From assembly GCA_002395225.1 (NCBI GenBank), contig DGWH01000011.1, positions 1 through 32,731 of the forward strand: a DNA stretch of 32,731 nucleotides. The letters are read 5' to 3'. The notes beneath the pieces were generated by a model, which worked only from the letters and a program-made list of their open reading frames with translations, ran no database searches and was not told where the DNA came from. Numbering within the stretch: the first letter of the stretch is position 1; the number at the start of each line of letters is the position of its first letter. Of this stretch, positions 7,928-16,379 are shown piece after piece. Source of the stretch: Christensenella sp. UBA4263. GTDB lineage: Bacteria; Bacillota; Clostridia; Christensenellales; Aristaeellaceae. Position numbers and translations under genes: made by a program.

Positions 7928-9268
7928 CTAATAACTTATATTTGAGGTCGATACATATCCGACACTGTTATCGATCAGGACAAGGCAGACTTTATCCCCA
8001 TAGGAGAGCAGTTTCCCGGTCTTTCCCGCACTGTATGTCGTTTTCAGCGTTGACATCGCCGAATCATTATAGACCCGGATCTCCCCGCTTCCGCTCAGTT
8101 TAATGTCTTTTACATTCGACGCCGTACTGGAGTTTGTCTGTCCCGAGGCGGTTGTCGTCTGAGCGGCCGGCTGCGGTGCTGCGGTTATGACCGGCTGCTG
8201 ATAGACCGGTGCCGGTGTGGCGGTAATCACCGGTGCCTGATAAACCGGTGCTGGCGTGGCCGTCACCACCGGCTGCTGATAAACCGGCTGTGCAGCGCTC
8301 TGAACGGACGAATAGGAAGCAGGCGCAACGGTGGTGGGCGGCAGGTATGAACCATTGAAGCTCAGATAGCGCGTCATCATATATCCGTGCTTCGTCCCGA
8401 CATAGACCTCGCTCCAGGTATTGCCTTTATAAACCACCCTGACTTTGGTGCCGTTTTTATACTGTCCCAGTGACCGGCTGCTCTGAGAGGCCGCCGCGCG
8501 CAGATTCAGTATCTGCGTGCTTCGGGGATTGTTCACATACGCCGTCTTATAGGAGGTGGAGGGCGTCGTCACGGTATTCCCCGCGGACCGTCCGGTTCCG
8601 GAGAGATAACTGGTTGACATGAATCCGGTCAGCCCGCCGCCTGAAACCCAGTACCAGTCCGTGCCCTTCAGGAGCACATTGACCGTCGTTCCGGAGCGCA
8701 GCGAACCAATGGAGCCATAGCTGAAGGAGGGGCCTGAACGCACATTGACCTTCCCGCCGTTGCGCGTCACCACCACCGCCGTCTCCGAACTGCGGCTGAT
8801 CAGGGAATCATGCATGTATCCCTGATAGCTGTTCCCGTATACCATCACCGATACATAATTCCACTCATAGGAATCATCCAGAATGGAAACACTGGTGCCG
8901 GAGGTCACCTGGGTGACGATCGGGTAATTGAGCGAGGGACCGCTGCGCAGATTGACATAGCCGCCCTGAGCATACTTGACGATTCCGTAACTGCGGGTAT
9001 TGGCAAACGTCAGGTAGGTTCCATACATATAGCCGTTTTTTCCGTCCGGCGCAATCACCGGATACCAGCCGTTTGTCGCCTGACCGATAATCCGGATCCA
9101 CGTGCCGCCCTTATACTGTCCCAGACTGGGACTTGACGAGGACGCATACTGTCTCAGATTCAGACGCCCGTTGGTGACCGTCGCGTACTCATCTGCAAAA
9201 GCCAGACACACTGTTCCCCAGATGAGTATCAGAGCAAGGAACAGAACTGCTTTCTTTTTCATCATCAT
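7928..9268 (-). CDS. Secreted protein with repeated bacterial SH3 domains
   Basis: This 446-residue protein starts with a signal peptide ('MMMKKKAVLFLALILIWG', cleaved near AFA-DE). Four SH3b-type repeats follow, each with a 'V-N-L-R' or 'L-N-L-R' strand and a closing 'G-Y-M' or 'G-F-M' strand: about residues 27-88, 90-155, 160-222 and 240-305. Then comes a Pro/Gln/Thr-rich linker with three near-identical 13-residue repeats, and a fifth, divergent SH3-like domain at the C-terminus ('GEIRVYNDSAMSTLKTTYSA'). Such domains bind peptidoglycan or other wall polymers. No amidase or peptidase domain is present, so it is likely a wall-binding or sensing protein, not an enzyme. GGAGAG precedes three adjacent ATGs (9268, 9265, 9262); any may serve. 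Confidence 0.88.
   Translation of the reverse strand: MMMKKKAVLFLALILIWGTVCLAFADEYATVTNGRLNLRQYASSSSPSLGQYKGGTWIRIIGQATNGWYPVIAPDGKNGYMYGTYLTFANTRSYGIVKYAQGGYVNLRSGPSLNYPIVTQVTSGTSVSILDDSYEWNYVSVMVYGNSYQGYMHDSLISRSSETAVVVTRNGGKVNVRSGPSFSYGSIGSLRSGTTVNVLLKGTDWYWVSGGGLTGFMSTSYLSGTGRSAGNTVTTPSTSYKTAYVNNPRSTQILNLRAAASQSSRSLGQYKNGTKVRVVYKGNTWSEVYVGTKHGYMMTRYLSFNGSYLPPTTVAPASYSSVQSAAQPVYQQPVVTATPAPVYQAPVITATPAPVYQQPVITAAPQPAAQTTTASGQTNSSTASNVKDIKLSGSGEIRVYNDSAMSTLKTTYSAGKTGKLLSYGDKVCLVLIDNSVGYVSTSNISY
8182..8298 (-). repeat. Three 39-bp tandem repeats in the SH3-protein linker
   Basis: Units at 8182-8220, 8221-8259 and 8260-8298 each encode a 'PVYQxPVxTAxPx' segment. Being a multiple of three, unit gain or loss would only lengthen or shorten the linker. 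Confidence 0.85.
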
Positions 9269-9359
9269 CACTCTCCAGCAAAATCGAATGATCTTTCTGT
9301 AAAACAGACGGATTCGGGAATGGCAATTATCCCCGAAGTGTTTTCTTTTCAACACGCAG

Positions 9360-9388
9360 AGTGTATCATAAGCAGAGAAATTTCTCAA
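9360..9388 (-). promoter_or_regulatory. Possible promoter of the SH3-repeat gene
   Basis: TTGAGA (9388-9383) lies 17 bases from TACACT (9365-9360) on the minus strand, 92 bases before the start at 9268. The match is partial. No clear promoter is visible for the divergent pseudouridine synthase gene in the same gap. Confidence 0.45.
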
Positions 9389-9467
9389 TCCGTTCTTTGG
9401 CAGGCCCGAGCCGGAGGATGCCTGCTTAATCCCCGGTCCGGCAAAATCACGAAACGGACGGAAAATC

Positions 9468-10472
9468 ATGCGTACACTTACTCACACCGTTACCGCTGCC
9501 GAGCAGGGACAGCCCCTGCGTACACTCGTCCCGAAAGTCTTCGGTCTGAGCACCCATGCGTTCCGGCGTCTCAAGGTGCAGGAGGGCATCCGGGTAAACG
9601 GCACGCCCCGTCATGTCAGTTACCGCGTTTCAGCCGGTGAACAGGTTGCCATCCATCTCCCCTCTGAGACCGCGGATAACCATTCATCCGATGTCCCCGG
9701 TTCCCCGCCGGCCCGGTCCCCCGCCTCCCTGATTGCCTATATGGACGAAGACCTGATCATTGTCCGGAAGCCGGCGCCGCTGGCCACCCTTCCCGGCCGG
9801 CACGGACAGGGCGACTCACTGCGTGAATATCTGGCAGATGCCCTCGGCCTTTCACGGGACACGCCTTACCATCCCGTGAACCGGCTAGATAAAGGCACCA
9901 GCGGTCTTTTGTGCATTGCCAGGCATGAGCACGCCCAGTATGTTCTGACCCGCGATCTGCACAGCGACCGGTTTGTCCGGGAATATCTGGCCGTCACGGA
10001 CGGCATTCCGGACCGTCCACACGCCGTCATCTCCCTGCCCATTGGCAGAGAAGGTACCGGTGTGCGGCGAATTATCCGTCCCGACGGAAAACCGGCTGTC
10101 ACAACGTATACGGTTCTCTATGCCGAGCCCTCCTCCGGCCATGCCCTGGTCCGCCTGGCTTTGCAGACCGGCCGGACCCACCAGATCCGTGTACACCTTG
10201 CCAGCCTTGGGTGCCCGGTAGCCGGTGACTACCTGTACGGAACAGAGCATCCGGCACTTTCCGGCCGCTTCGCCCTGCACAGTGCCTGTCTGCAGTGCCG
10301 GCAGCCCTGCAGCGGCACATTGCTGACCTTCCTGGACCCGCTTCCGGCACAGCTGGCCTCCCTGTTCCATCATCCGGAGGAAGCCGTTTCGCGTTCCAGC
10401 CAGGCCTTTTCCGCGTTTGAAAAGTTCACTGCCGGTCTTTTGCCTGCGCAAATTGACCATAGCCAGATGTGA
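9468..10472 (+). CDS. RluA-family pseudouridine synthase
   Basis: This 334-residue enzyme converts uridine to pseudouridine in rRNA or tRNA. An S4-type RNA-binding region occupies about residues 15-65 ('THAFRRLKVQEGIRVNG'). The catalytic domain begins at 'IAYMDEDLIIVRKPAPL' and holds the motif 'HPVNRLDKGTSGLL', in which Asp141 is the expected catalytic aspartate. The later 'LQTGRTHQIRVHLASLG' and 'GDYLYG' motifs are also typical. The target base cannot be told from sequence, so I give no gene name. The upstream ribosome site is weak (GGACGG). A short hairpin at 10478-10496 and a strong terminator at 10549-10583 follow. Confidence 0.93.
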   Translation: MRTLTHTVTAAEQGQPLRTLVPKVFGLSTHAFRRLKVQEGIRVNGTPRHVSYRVSAGEQVAIHLPSETADNHSSDVPGSPPARSPASLIAYMDEDLIIVRKPAPLATLPGRHGQGDSLREYLADALGLSRDTPYHPVNRLDKGTSGLLCIARHEHAQYVLTRDLHSDRFVREYLAVTDGIPDRPHAVISLPIGREGTGVRRIIRPDGKPAVTTYTVLYAEPSSGHALVRLALQTGRTHQIRVHLASLGCPVAGDYLYGTEHPALSGRFALHSACLQCRQPCSGTLLTFLDPLPAQLASLFHHPEEAVSRSSQAFSAFEKFTAGLLPAQIDHSQM

Positions 10473-10477
10473 TTTAG

Positions 10478-10496
10478 CTGCCGCCAAAAGCGGCAG
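10478..10496 (+). other. Short stem-loop after the pseudouridine synthase gene
   Basis: CTGCCGC (10478-10484) pairs with GCGGCAG (10490-10496) over a CAAAA loop. No T run follows, so it is probably an accessory 3' structure ahead of the true terminator. Confidence 0.5.
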
Positions 10497-10548
10497 GGCC
10501 ATTTTCCTTGGTGACAATCCCGTTTCCTGCGTCTTGCCGGATACACAG

Positions 10549-10583
10549 ACAGGAGCTGCCCTGACAGGCAGCTCCTGTTTTTT
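10549..10583 (+). terminator. Strong intrinsic terminator
   Basis: A perfect 11-bp stem CAGGAGCTGCC/GGCAGCTCCTG (10550-10560 with 10567-10577), extendable by one A-T pair, has a six-base loop and is followed by TTTTTT (10578-10583). It ends the plus-strand pseudouridine synthase transcript. Confidence 0.93.
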
Positions 10584-10659
10584 CTCTTTCAGAATCCAAC
10601 GCCACTGCAGGCCGCTTCGAACGTTTCAGTTCTTCGCCATCGCAGCGGCTCCGGCAGTT

Positions 10660-12051
10660 TTACTCTGCCAGTGCGCGTCCCATCATGACCCCCATGGCCG
10701 AGGCCATCATCAGGCCGCGTGTCCAGCCGGAGGAATCGCCCAGGCAGTGCAGTCCATGCACATTGGTGGTCAGCGTTTCATCCATTTTAACCCGGTTGGA
10801 ATAGAACTTGAGTTCGGGCGAATACAGCAGCGTTTCCGGCGCCGCAAAGCCCGGCACCACCACATCCATCGCCTGGATGAAATTGATGATATTGATCATG
10901 GCCCGGTACGGCATGGCCGCCGTGATATCCCCCGCCACCGCATCCGGCAGCGTCGGGCGAACATTGGACTGTGCCAGTTCCCGGTCCCAGGTCCGCTTCC
11001 CATCCAGAATGTCCCCGAAGCGCTGAACCAGGATATGGCCGTTGGCCAGCATGTTAGTCAGCTCGCCGACTTTCTGCGCATAGGCGATCGGCTGATTAAA
11101 GGGGACGGAAAAGTTGTGCGAACAGAGAATGGAAACATTCGTGTTCGGACTCTTTTTATCCTTATACGAATGGCCGTTGACCACCGCCAGATCGTTGTCG
11201 TAATTCTCCTGGCTGACAAAACCGCCGGGATTCTGGCAGAAGGTGCGCACCTTGTTCTTGAAGGGCTTCGGGTAACCGATCAGCTTGCTCTCGTAGAGAA
11301 CACGGTTGACCTCCTCCATCACCTCGTTGCGGCATTCCACCCGGACACCGATATCCACCGTTCCCGGCTGATGGGCAATCCCGTGCTCGGCGCACAGCCG
11401 CTCAAGCCAGTCGGCTCCGCGCCGTCCGGTGGCCACCACGGTATGACCGGCCCGGATCTCCCTTACCTCTTTCCCGGAGCGCAGCAGCACCCCAAGGCAA
11501 TTCTCTCCTTCAATGATCAGGTCCTCGCACTCCCAGCCAAACAGCAGTTCCACCCCGTTGTTTTCCAGGTAATGCTGAATGGAGGTATACAGGTTCTGAG
11601 CCCGTTCGGTGCCCAGATGGCGAATGGGGCAGTCCACCAGCTTCAGGCCGGCCTGAATGGCCCGTTTGCGGATCTCCCGCACTTCCCGGTCATTCCCTAC
11701 CCCCTCCACATGAGGGTCCGCGCCAAATTCCAGGTAGATTTTATCCGTATAATCAATCAGGTCCTGAGCCGCCCGGTGTCCCACCAGGTTCGGGAAATCG
11801 CCGCCCACCTCACAGGAAAGGGACAGTTTCCCGTCCGAGAACGCCCCTGCGCCGGAAAATCCGGTGGTGATATGGCAGTAAGGACGACAGGATACACAGT
11901 ATCCTGTCGCCGCTTTCGGACATTTCCGCTTTTCAATCGGCTGACCTTTTTCCACAATGGTAATCTGTTTCCGGCTTCCCCTGCGCAGCATCTCCAGCGC
12001 CGTAAAAATACCGGCCGGCCCCGCGCCGATGATCACCACATCTCTGTTCAT
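10660..12051 (-). CDS. FAD-dependent dehydrogenase, COG2509-like
   Basis: The protein (463 residues from ATG 12051) opens with a Rossmann dinucleotide-binding motif, 'VVIIGAGPAGIFTALEM', and has the second 'HTVVATGRRGADWL' motif and a C-terminal 'GLHCLGDSSGWTRGLMMASA' FAD-contact segment. It belongs to the uncharacterised NAD(P)/FAD-dependent dehydrogenases related to HI0933/aclacinomycin-type flavoproteins. A cysteine cluster near residue 50 ('KCPKAATGYCVSCRPYCHIT') could bind metal or take part in redox chemistry. I chose ATG 12051, eight bases after GGGGA; a TTG five codons upstream abuts the tex stop but lacks its own site. It follows tex by 15 bases, so the two are co-transcribed. The substrate is unknown. 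Confidence 0.88.
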   Translation of the reverse strand: MNRDVVIIGAGPAGIFTALEMLRRGSRKQITIVEKGQPIEKRKCPKAATGYCVSCRPYCHITTGFSGAGAFSDGKLSLSCEVGGDFPNLVGHRAAQDLIDYTDKIYLEFGADPHVEGVGNDREVREIRKRAIQAGLKLVDCPIRHLGTERAQNLYTSIQHYLENNGVELLFGWECEDLIIEGENCLGVLLRSGKEVREIRAGHTVVATGRRGADWLERLCAEHGIAHQPGTVDIGVRVECRNEVMEEVNRVLYESKLIGYPKPFKNKVRTFCQNPGGFVSQENYDNDLAVVNGHSYKDKKSPNTNVSILCSHNFSVPFNQPIAYAQKVGELTNMLANGHILVQRFGDILDGKRTWDRELAQSNVRPTLPDAVAGDITAAMPYRAMINIINFIQAMDVVVPGFAAPETLLYSPELKFYSNRVKMDETLTTNVHGLHCLGDSSGWTRGLMMASAMGVMMGRALAE

Positions 12052-12066
12052 CCGTTTCGTCCCCAA

Positions 12067-14364
12067 TCATCGTCTGTTTTTGCCCGGCTCCGCATTTCTG
12101 CGGTCGTTCCGGTTCTGGGATTTCCCGTTTTTATTGCCGTCCTCGACCATGGACAGCGAAATGCGGTGCCGCTGCAGATCCACGCCCAGGACCCACACAT
12201 CCACAATGTCGCCGACTTTTACCACTTCGCTGGGATGGCGGATAAACCGGGTCGCCATCTGGGAGAGATGGACCAGCCCGTCCTGATGCACCCCGATATC
12301 CACAAAGGCGCCAAAGTCCGTGACATTGCGGACCGTTCCCTTGAGCTTCATGCCCGGCTTCAGGTCCTCCATGTTCAGCACATCCGTCCGCAGAACCGGT
12401 GCCGGCAGTGAATCACGGGGATCCCGTCCGGGCCGCTCCAGTTCCTTGGCAATGTCCCGCAGCGTGGGAACACCTACCTCCAGTTCCCGTCCCAGCTTTT
12501 CAAAGCCGACCTGTTCCACCCGGGCATAGAATCCCTCAATGCCGCTTCCGATTTCTTCATTATTAATGCCCATGCGCTGGAGAAGCGCCCTGGCTGCCGG
12601 ATAGCTTTCCGGATGCACGGCCGTGGCATCCAGCGGCTCCTTTCCGCTGACGCGCAGGAAGCCGGCGCACTGTTCAAAGGCTTTCGGCCCCAGTTTGCTG
12701 ACCTTTTTAAGGTCTGTACGGGAGGCAAACCCGTTTTCATCCCGATAGGCAATAATATTCTGGGCAATGGTGTCATTAATGCCCGCCACATGGCGCAAAA
12801 GTTCCACGGAGGCTGTCTCAAGATCCACGCCGACAGAGGACACGCAGTCCTCCACGACGCCCGCCAGCGCCCGCTCCAGCTCCGCCTGCTTGAGATCGTG
12901 CTGATACTGGCCGACGCCAATGGACTTGGGATCGATCTTGACCAGTTCCGCCAGGGGATCCTGCATGCGCCGCGCAATGGAAATCGCCCCGCGCTCAAGT
13001 ACCGTATACTGGGGCAGTTCCTTGGCCGCATTCTCAGAGGCGGACCACACGCTGGCGCCGGCCTCGTTGACAATGGTGTAGGAGACGCCCGGCAGTTCCG
13101 GCAGAAGGGAGGCGATAAACTGCTCGCTTTCCCGGGAAGCCGTTCCGTTGCCGATGGAAATGGCCGTTACATGGTGCCGCCGGCACATGCCGATGATCAT
13201 CTGCCTGGCCTGTTCCTTCCGCCGCTCCTGTCCGGGCAGCGTAAAGAACGCAATGCCCGTCTCAAGGACGCGCCCGGAGGCATCCACCACCGCCAGCTTG
13301 CAGCCATGCTGGTATCCCGGATCCACGCCCAGGGTGACCCGTCCGCGAATGGGCGGCTGCATCAGGAGCTGCCGCAAGTTGTCGGAAAAGACATGGATGG
13401 CGCCCTCGTTGGCCCGGTCCGTCAGCTCATTCATCAGCTCACGGTCAAGGGAGGGCTCGATCAGGCGGTCCCAGGAATCCTCGGCCGCCAGACGGATCTG
13501 CTCCCCGGAGGGGCAGTCATTTTCCACATAGTGTCCCTCAATGATCTGCTCCGCGCTGGGGGCGCTGACCTCCACCGTCACCCGGAGGAAGCCCTCCTTT
13601 TCACCCCGGTTCAGCGCAAGAATCCGGTGATTGGCCGCCTTCAGGGCCGGCTCGGCATAATCCTCATACTGGGCATAGATGTCCGCCGTACGCCGGGTAT
13701 TCTGAATCCCGTCCTCGCCGCTCTCAACGTCCTCTTCCTCTGCCGCTGCCTTGGCCTTTTTCTTTGCCGCAGATTCCTTCTTTTCAATCTTCTTGCTGGT
13801 CAGCTGGCCCGTGCGCCGCACAAAGGCCCGCAGCTCGGAGCGGACATCCGCATTGTCCGCCATCATCTCGGCAATGATGTCCCGGGCCATGGAAAGTGCC
13901 TTCTCCGCGCTTTCAACTTCATTTTCCGGATTCACATACGCCTCGGCAAGGACCATGGGATCATCTGAGGGCTTCTGCTTCAGAATGGCCTCCGCCAGCG
14001 GCTCCAGCCCCTTTTCCCGGGCGATAATGGCGCGGGTGCGCCGCTTCGGCCGGTACGGCAGATACAGGTCCTCAAGAACCGCCAGGGTGGTCGCCGCCTC
14101 AATCTTTGCCCGCAGCGTATCATCCAGTTTGCCCTGGGCCTCAATGGTCCCCAGAATGGTCTCCCGGCGCTTTTCCAGTCCCCGCAGATATTCAAGCCGC
14201 TCGCCGAAATTGCGCAGCTGCTGGTCATCCATCTCGCCCGTCTGTTCTTTCCTGTACCGGGCGATAAAGGGAATGGTGTTCCCCTCATCAATCAGCGCCG
14301 CAACCGTTTCCGCGATCTCCGGCTTTGTATTAAACTCTCTGGCAAGTACGATTGAAATATCCAT
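12067..14364 (-). CDS. tex: Tex, S1-domain RNA-binding transcription accessory protein
   Basis: This 765-residue protein has the full Tex layout: an N-terminal helical domain ('DEGNTIPFIARYRKEQTGEM'), a YqgF/RNase H-like domain starting at 'RVTLGVDPGYQHGCKLAVVD', helix-hairpin-helix repeats ('ASVELLRHVAGINDTIAQNI'), and a C-terminal S1 domain ('LKGTVRNVTDFGAFVDIGVH'). Tex binds nucleic acid and is tied to transcription and stress tolerance; its exact task is unsettled. A Lys/Ala- then Glu-rich insert near residues 195-225 is an unusual charged loop. ATG 14364 lies seven bases after GGAGG; the TTG two codons earlier is less likely. It heads an operon with the flavoprotein gene. Confidence 0.95.
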   Translation of the reverse strand: MDISIVLAREFNTKPEIAETVAALIDEGNTIPFIARYRKEQTGEMDDQQLRNFGERLEYLRGLEKRRETILGTIEAQGKLDDTLRAKIEAATTLAVLEDLYLPYRPKRRTRAIIAREKGLEPLAEAILKQKPSDDPMVLAEAYVNPENEVESAEKALSMARDIIAEMMADNADVRSELRAFVRRTGQLTSKKIEKKESAAKKKAKAAAEEEDVESGEDGIQNTRRTADIYAQYEDYAEPALKAANHRILALNRGEKEGFLRVTVEVSAPSAEQIIEGHYVENDCPSGEQIRLAAEDSWDRLIEPSLDRELMNELTDRANEGAIHVFSDNLRQLLMQPPIRGRVTLGVDPGYQHGCKLAVVDASGRVLETGIAFFTLPGQERRKEQARQMIIGMCRRHHVTAISIGNGTASRESEQFIASLLPELPGVSYTIVNEAGASVWSASENAAKELPQYTVLERGAISIARRMQDPLAELVKIDPKSIGVGQYQHDLKQAELERALAGVVEDCVSSVGVDLETASVELLRHVAGINDTIAQNIIAYRDENGFASRTDLKKVSKLGPKAFEQCAGFLRVSGKEPLDATAVHPESYPAARALLQRMGINNEEIGSGIEGFYARVEQVGFEKLGRELEVGVPTLRDIAKELERPGRDPRDSLPAPVLRTDVLNMEDLKPGMKLKGTVRNVTDFGAFVDIGVHQDGLVHLSQMATRFIRHPSEVVKVGDIVDVWVLGVDLQRHRISLSMVEDGNKNGKSQNRNDRRNAEPGKNRR

Positions 14365-14394
14365 GTTCAATCCTCCGTCATCTGATTCGTGCTT

Positions 14395-14423
14395 ATTATA
14401 CGAAAGTGCCTCACATGTTGCAA
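14395..14423 (-). promoter_or_regulatory. Promoter of the tex operon
   Basis: On the minus strand TTGCAA (14423-14418) and a perfect TATAAT (14400-14395) are 17 bases apart, about 31 bases ahead of the tex start. The stretch 14424-14670 beyond it holds no recognisable gene. Confidence 0.85.
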
Positions 14424-14670
14424 GCCGCTTTTTTCCATGGGCCAGTTACAAAAGTTTGGTACTCCCTGAACAGGTTCGCATGAAAGCTTCATGTTCTCTC
14501 ATGGAGGATAGACCCAGTAAAGAAGGGACTCTATTTGACGTTCACTTTGCAATGATTAGGAGGCGAAGTATGGAGAACAGAGCCACGAGGGGTACACGGT
14601 AAAAGAAAAGAGCCCCCATAGAAGCATCCGCCTCCTGGAGACTCGCAGAGGAAATCACTTATGGCTGGAC

Positions 14671-14973
14671 TCAGATAGCGATTTTCTGAAATGTGTTGAT
14701 GCTGGCAATCTCCTCCTGGATAGATGACTTCAGTGCCCTGATATCCAGATCACTCTGCATATCCAGGAAGTATCTGTCAGATACACCGAAGAACTTCGCC
14801 AGGCGCAGCGATGTATCAGCAGTGATCCTCCTGCTGCCGTTAAGGATCGCCTGTATTCTGGAAACAGGAACGTGAATCTCTTTGGCAAGCTGATAGGCAG
14901 ATAATTTCATCGGCTCCATAAATTCTTCCCTTAGGATTTCGCTTATGGTAGGCGCGGAGATAAAATCGACCAT
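14671..14973 (-). CDS. higA: HigA-family antitoxin
   Basis: This 100-residue protein is an Xre-type helix-turn-helix regulator of the HigA/VapI addiction family. The N-terminus has 'TISEILREEFMEPMKLSAYQ' and the helix-turn-helix runs through 'LAKEIHVPVSRIQAILNGSR', followed by 'DTSLRLAKFFGVSDRYFLDM', typical of the group. It would bind the upstream toxin and repress the operon. ATG 14973 has a strong site (AAAGGGGGG, six bases off). The gap to the upstream toxin gene is 126 bases, much more than the few bases usual in higBA pairs, and may hold its own promoter. Confidence 0.92.
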   Translation of the reverse strand: MVDFISAPTISEILREEFMEPMKLSAYQLAKEIHVPVSRIQAILNGSRRITADTSLRLAKFFGVSDRYFLDMQSDLDIRALKSSIQEEIASINTFQKIAI

Positions 14974-15099
14974 ACTGCTCCCCCCTTTCCCGGTTTTGAT
15001 GTTGGTCTATCGCTGGAGCTGCTTTGTTCTGACTCGGCTTTGATAAACTGTCACTGCGTAAAAAGACAACTCCTTATTTTATCGTATGCCTGTCGTTCC

Positions 15100-15384
15100 T
15101 CAATGATAATCTACGATTTCAACATGACAAAAATCATTTTTTCCTTCGACTGAAAAGCACAGGCGATACTGATCGTTGATTCGAATGCTGTATTGTCCCG
15201 CTCTATTTCCGCTTAGCAGCTCCAGATGGTTTGCCGGCGGGACTCTCAGATCCTCCAGGCATCCTGCATTGTCAATCATAATCAATTTTCGCAGTGCCAC
15301 TCGCTGAATATCGTGAGAAAGCTTCCGGGAGAAAACCTGATTGTAAACTTTCTCCGTTTCCTTGTCAGCAAAGCTTTTTATCAG
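15100..15384 (-). CDS. higB: HigB-like RelE/ParE-superfamily toxin (start codon uncertain)
   Basis: The protein has the RelE/ParE toxin plan: 'IKSFADKETEKVYNQVFSRK', 'ALRKLIMIDNAGCLEDLRVP' and the closing 'YSIRINDQYRLCFSVEG' followed by 'VEIVDYH', with conserved Arg and the C-terminal His. HigB toxins are ribosome-dependent mRNA endonucleases. The family start corresponds to the residue before Ile-Lys-Ser, but here that codon is CTG (15384-15382) and there is no ribosome site. The frame stays open up to ATG 15456, which would add 24 unfamiliar residues encoded across the promoter at 15391-15419. I give the CTG start, about 94 residues, as best fit to family length; either a leaderless CTG start or the longer form is possible. 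Confidence 0.78.
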   Translation of the reverse strand: MIKSFADKETEKVYNQVFSRKLSHDIQRVALRKLIMIDNAGCLEDLRVPPANHLELLSGNRAGQYSIRINDQYRLCFSVEGKNDFCHVEIVDYH

Positions 15385-15390
15385 GGGCGT

Positions 15391-15419
15391 ATAATACCCG
15401 TTTAGCGTGCACAAATCAA
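15391..15419 (-). promoter_or_regulatory. Promoter of higBA
   Basis: TTGATT (15419-15414) and TATTAT (15396-15391) are 17 bases apart on the minus strand. Transcription would begin near 15384, that is, at or next to the first codon of the family-length toxin. A second possible -10 (TATACT after TG) lies some 35 bases upstream. Confidence 0.65.
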
Positions 15420-15591
15420 GTGAGTATATCAGAAAACGGCCATGAAAATCCCCCAAATCCTGAAAAATACCGACACCGACAAGCTTCCTGTCTCGTTCAA
15501 GTGGTGTTGCCGATTCGTTTTCTCATTGTCTTTTCAGAATCCGGTCTGATTTCGACCCGCGGTCTGCTTTTCCTTTTCCCTCCGAAATGGT

Positions 15592-15622
15592 CCGGCATTT
15601 TTCTTTCAGAAATGTCGGTTTT
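15592..15622 (+). terminator. Terminator-like hairpin in the carbohydrate operon leader
   Basis: CCGGCATTT (15592-15600) pairs with AAATGTCGG (15610-15618), including one G-T pair, over a nine-base loop; TTTT follows. No plus-strand gene lies upstream, so it could be a leader attenuator or the end of an unseen small transcript. Confidence 0.5.
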
Positions 15623-15705
15623 GTCCATGTTTTAAATTGTTTTTGACATGTACGAAACCCCGAATGAATCATAAAATATGTTCGAAATATATCGAAATCG
15701 TGCGC

Positions 15706-15727
15706 AAAGAGACCCGCGGTCTTTTTG
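15706..15727 (+). terminator. Second terminator-like hairpin in the operon leader
   Basis: AAAGAGACC and GGTCTTTTT pair around a three-base CGC loop, with the T run forming the stem's 3' side. It lies 70 bases ahead of the first gene of the carbohydrate operon and includes the second copy of a 12-base repeat (15554-15565 and 15711-15722). It may be an attenuator. Confidence 0.5.
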
Positions 15728-15797
15728 GCACTGTCTCTGTCTCCGTCATTCGACATCATGTGGCGGAGCCAACCTCATCGACCGGAATCGAGCAATT

Positions 15798-16379
15798 ATG
15801 AATCCGCACCTCACCTTTAAACAATACCGCCGAATGGACCTGTTTTTCTTTGCGCTCATTCTGACGGTTTCAGAAACCCTGATTATCCTTGCCGGGAACC
15901 GCTGGTTCAGGGAACAGCTTTATACCGTCTCCGCCGTTGCCGCCGTGGTGGGAATCGTTCTCGCCCGCTGGGGAACATGGGCCGGCATCCATGCCGTGCT
16001 GGGGGGACTGGTCTACTGTCTGGCGGGAAAGGCAAATCCGTATCAGTTCCTTATTTATTGTGCGGGAAATCTGCTTTCGCTGCTGGGCGTTTTCTATCTG
16101 CGGCACTTCGGGCTGAAAAGGATCCGGGAGGATCTCCTTCTCACGATTCTCTACGCCCTGTGTATTCAGCTGCTGATGCAGCTGGGACGGGCGCTTGTCG
16201 CGCTCGTGACAGGCACGCCGCCTCATGTGTGCCTGAACTTCTTTACCACGGATGCACTATCCAGCCTGTTCACCTGTGTGATCATCTGGATTGCAGCCAG
16301 ACTCGATGGAATGCTCGAGGACCAAAAAACCTATCTTCTCCGCCTCAGCAGAGAAGACAAGAACAAAGGGGGATATTGA
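15798..16379 (+). CDS. Six-helix membrane protein of unknown function
   Basis: I do not recognise this 193-residue protein by name. It has about six hydrophobic helices (residues 14-33, 41-58, 59-77, 82-101, 113-137, 151-168) and a short basic tail. The size and helix number resemble the S components of ECF transporters, but no signature confirms that. It is the first gene of the carbohydrate operon and its TGA overlaps the ATG of the LplB-type permease by one base, so the two are probably made together. The ATG at 15798 has only a weak ribosome site (GAATCGAGC). In-frame upstream codons to 15678 look like leader sequence. Confidence 0.65.
   Translation: MNPHLTFKQYRRMDLFFFALILTVSETLIILAGNRWFREQLYTVSAVAAVVGIVLARWGTWAGIHAVLGGLVYCLAGKANPYQFLIYCAGNLLSLLGVFYLRHFGLKRIREDLLLTILYALCIQLLMQLGRALVALVTGTPPHVCLNFFTTDALSSLFTCVIIWIAARLDGMLEDQKTYLLRLSREDKNKGGY

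Noticed and set aside
14454..14670. Possible transposase remnant between tex and higA
   Set aside because: Neither strand gives a recognisable protein fragment or terminal inverted repeat.
15643..15648. TTGACA as -35 of the carbohydrate operon
   Set aside because: No -10 hexamer stands at 16-18 bases; the TAAAAT at 15672 is 23 bases away.
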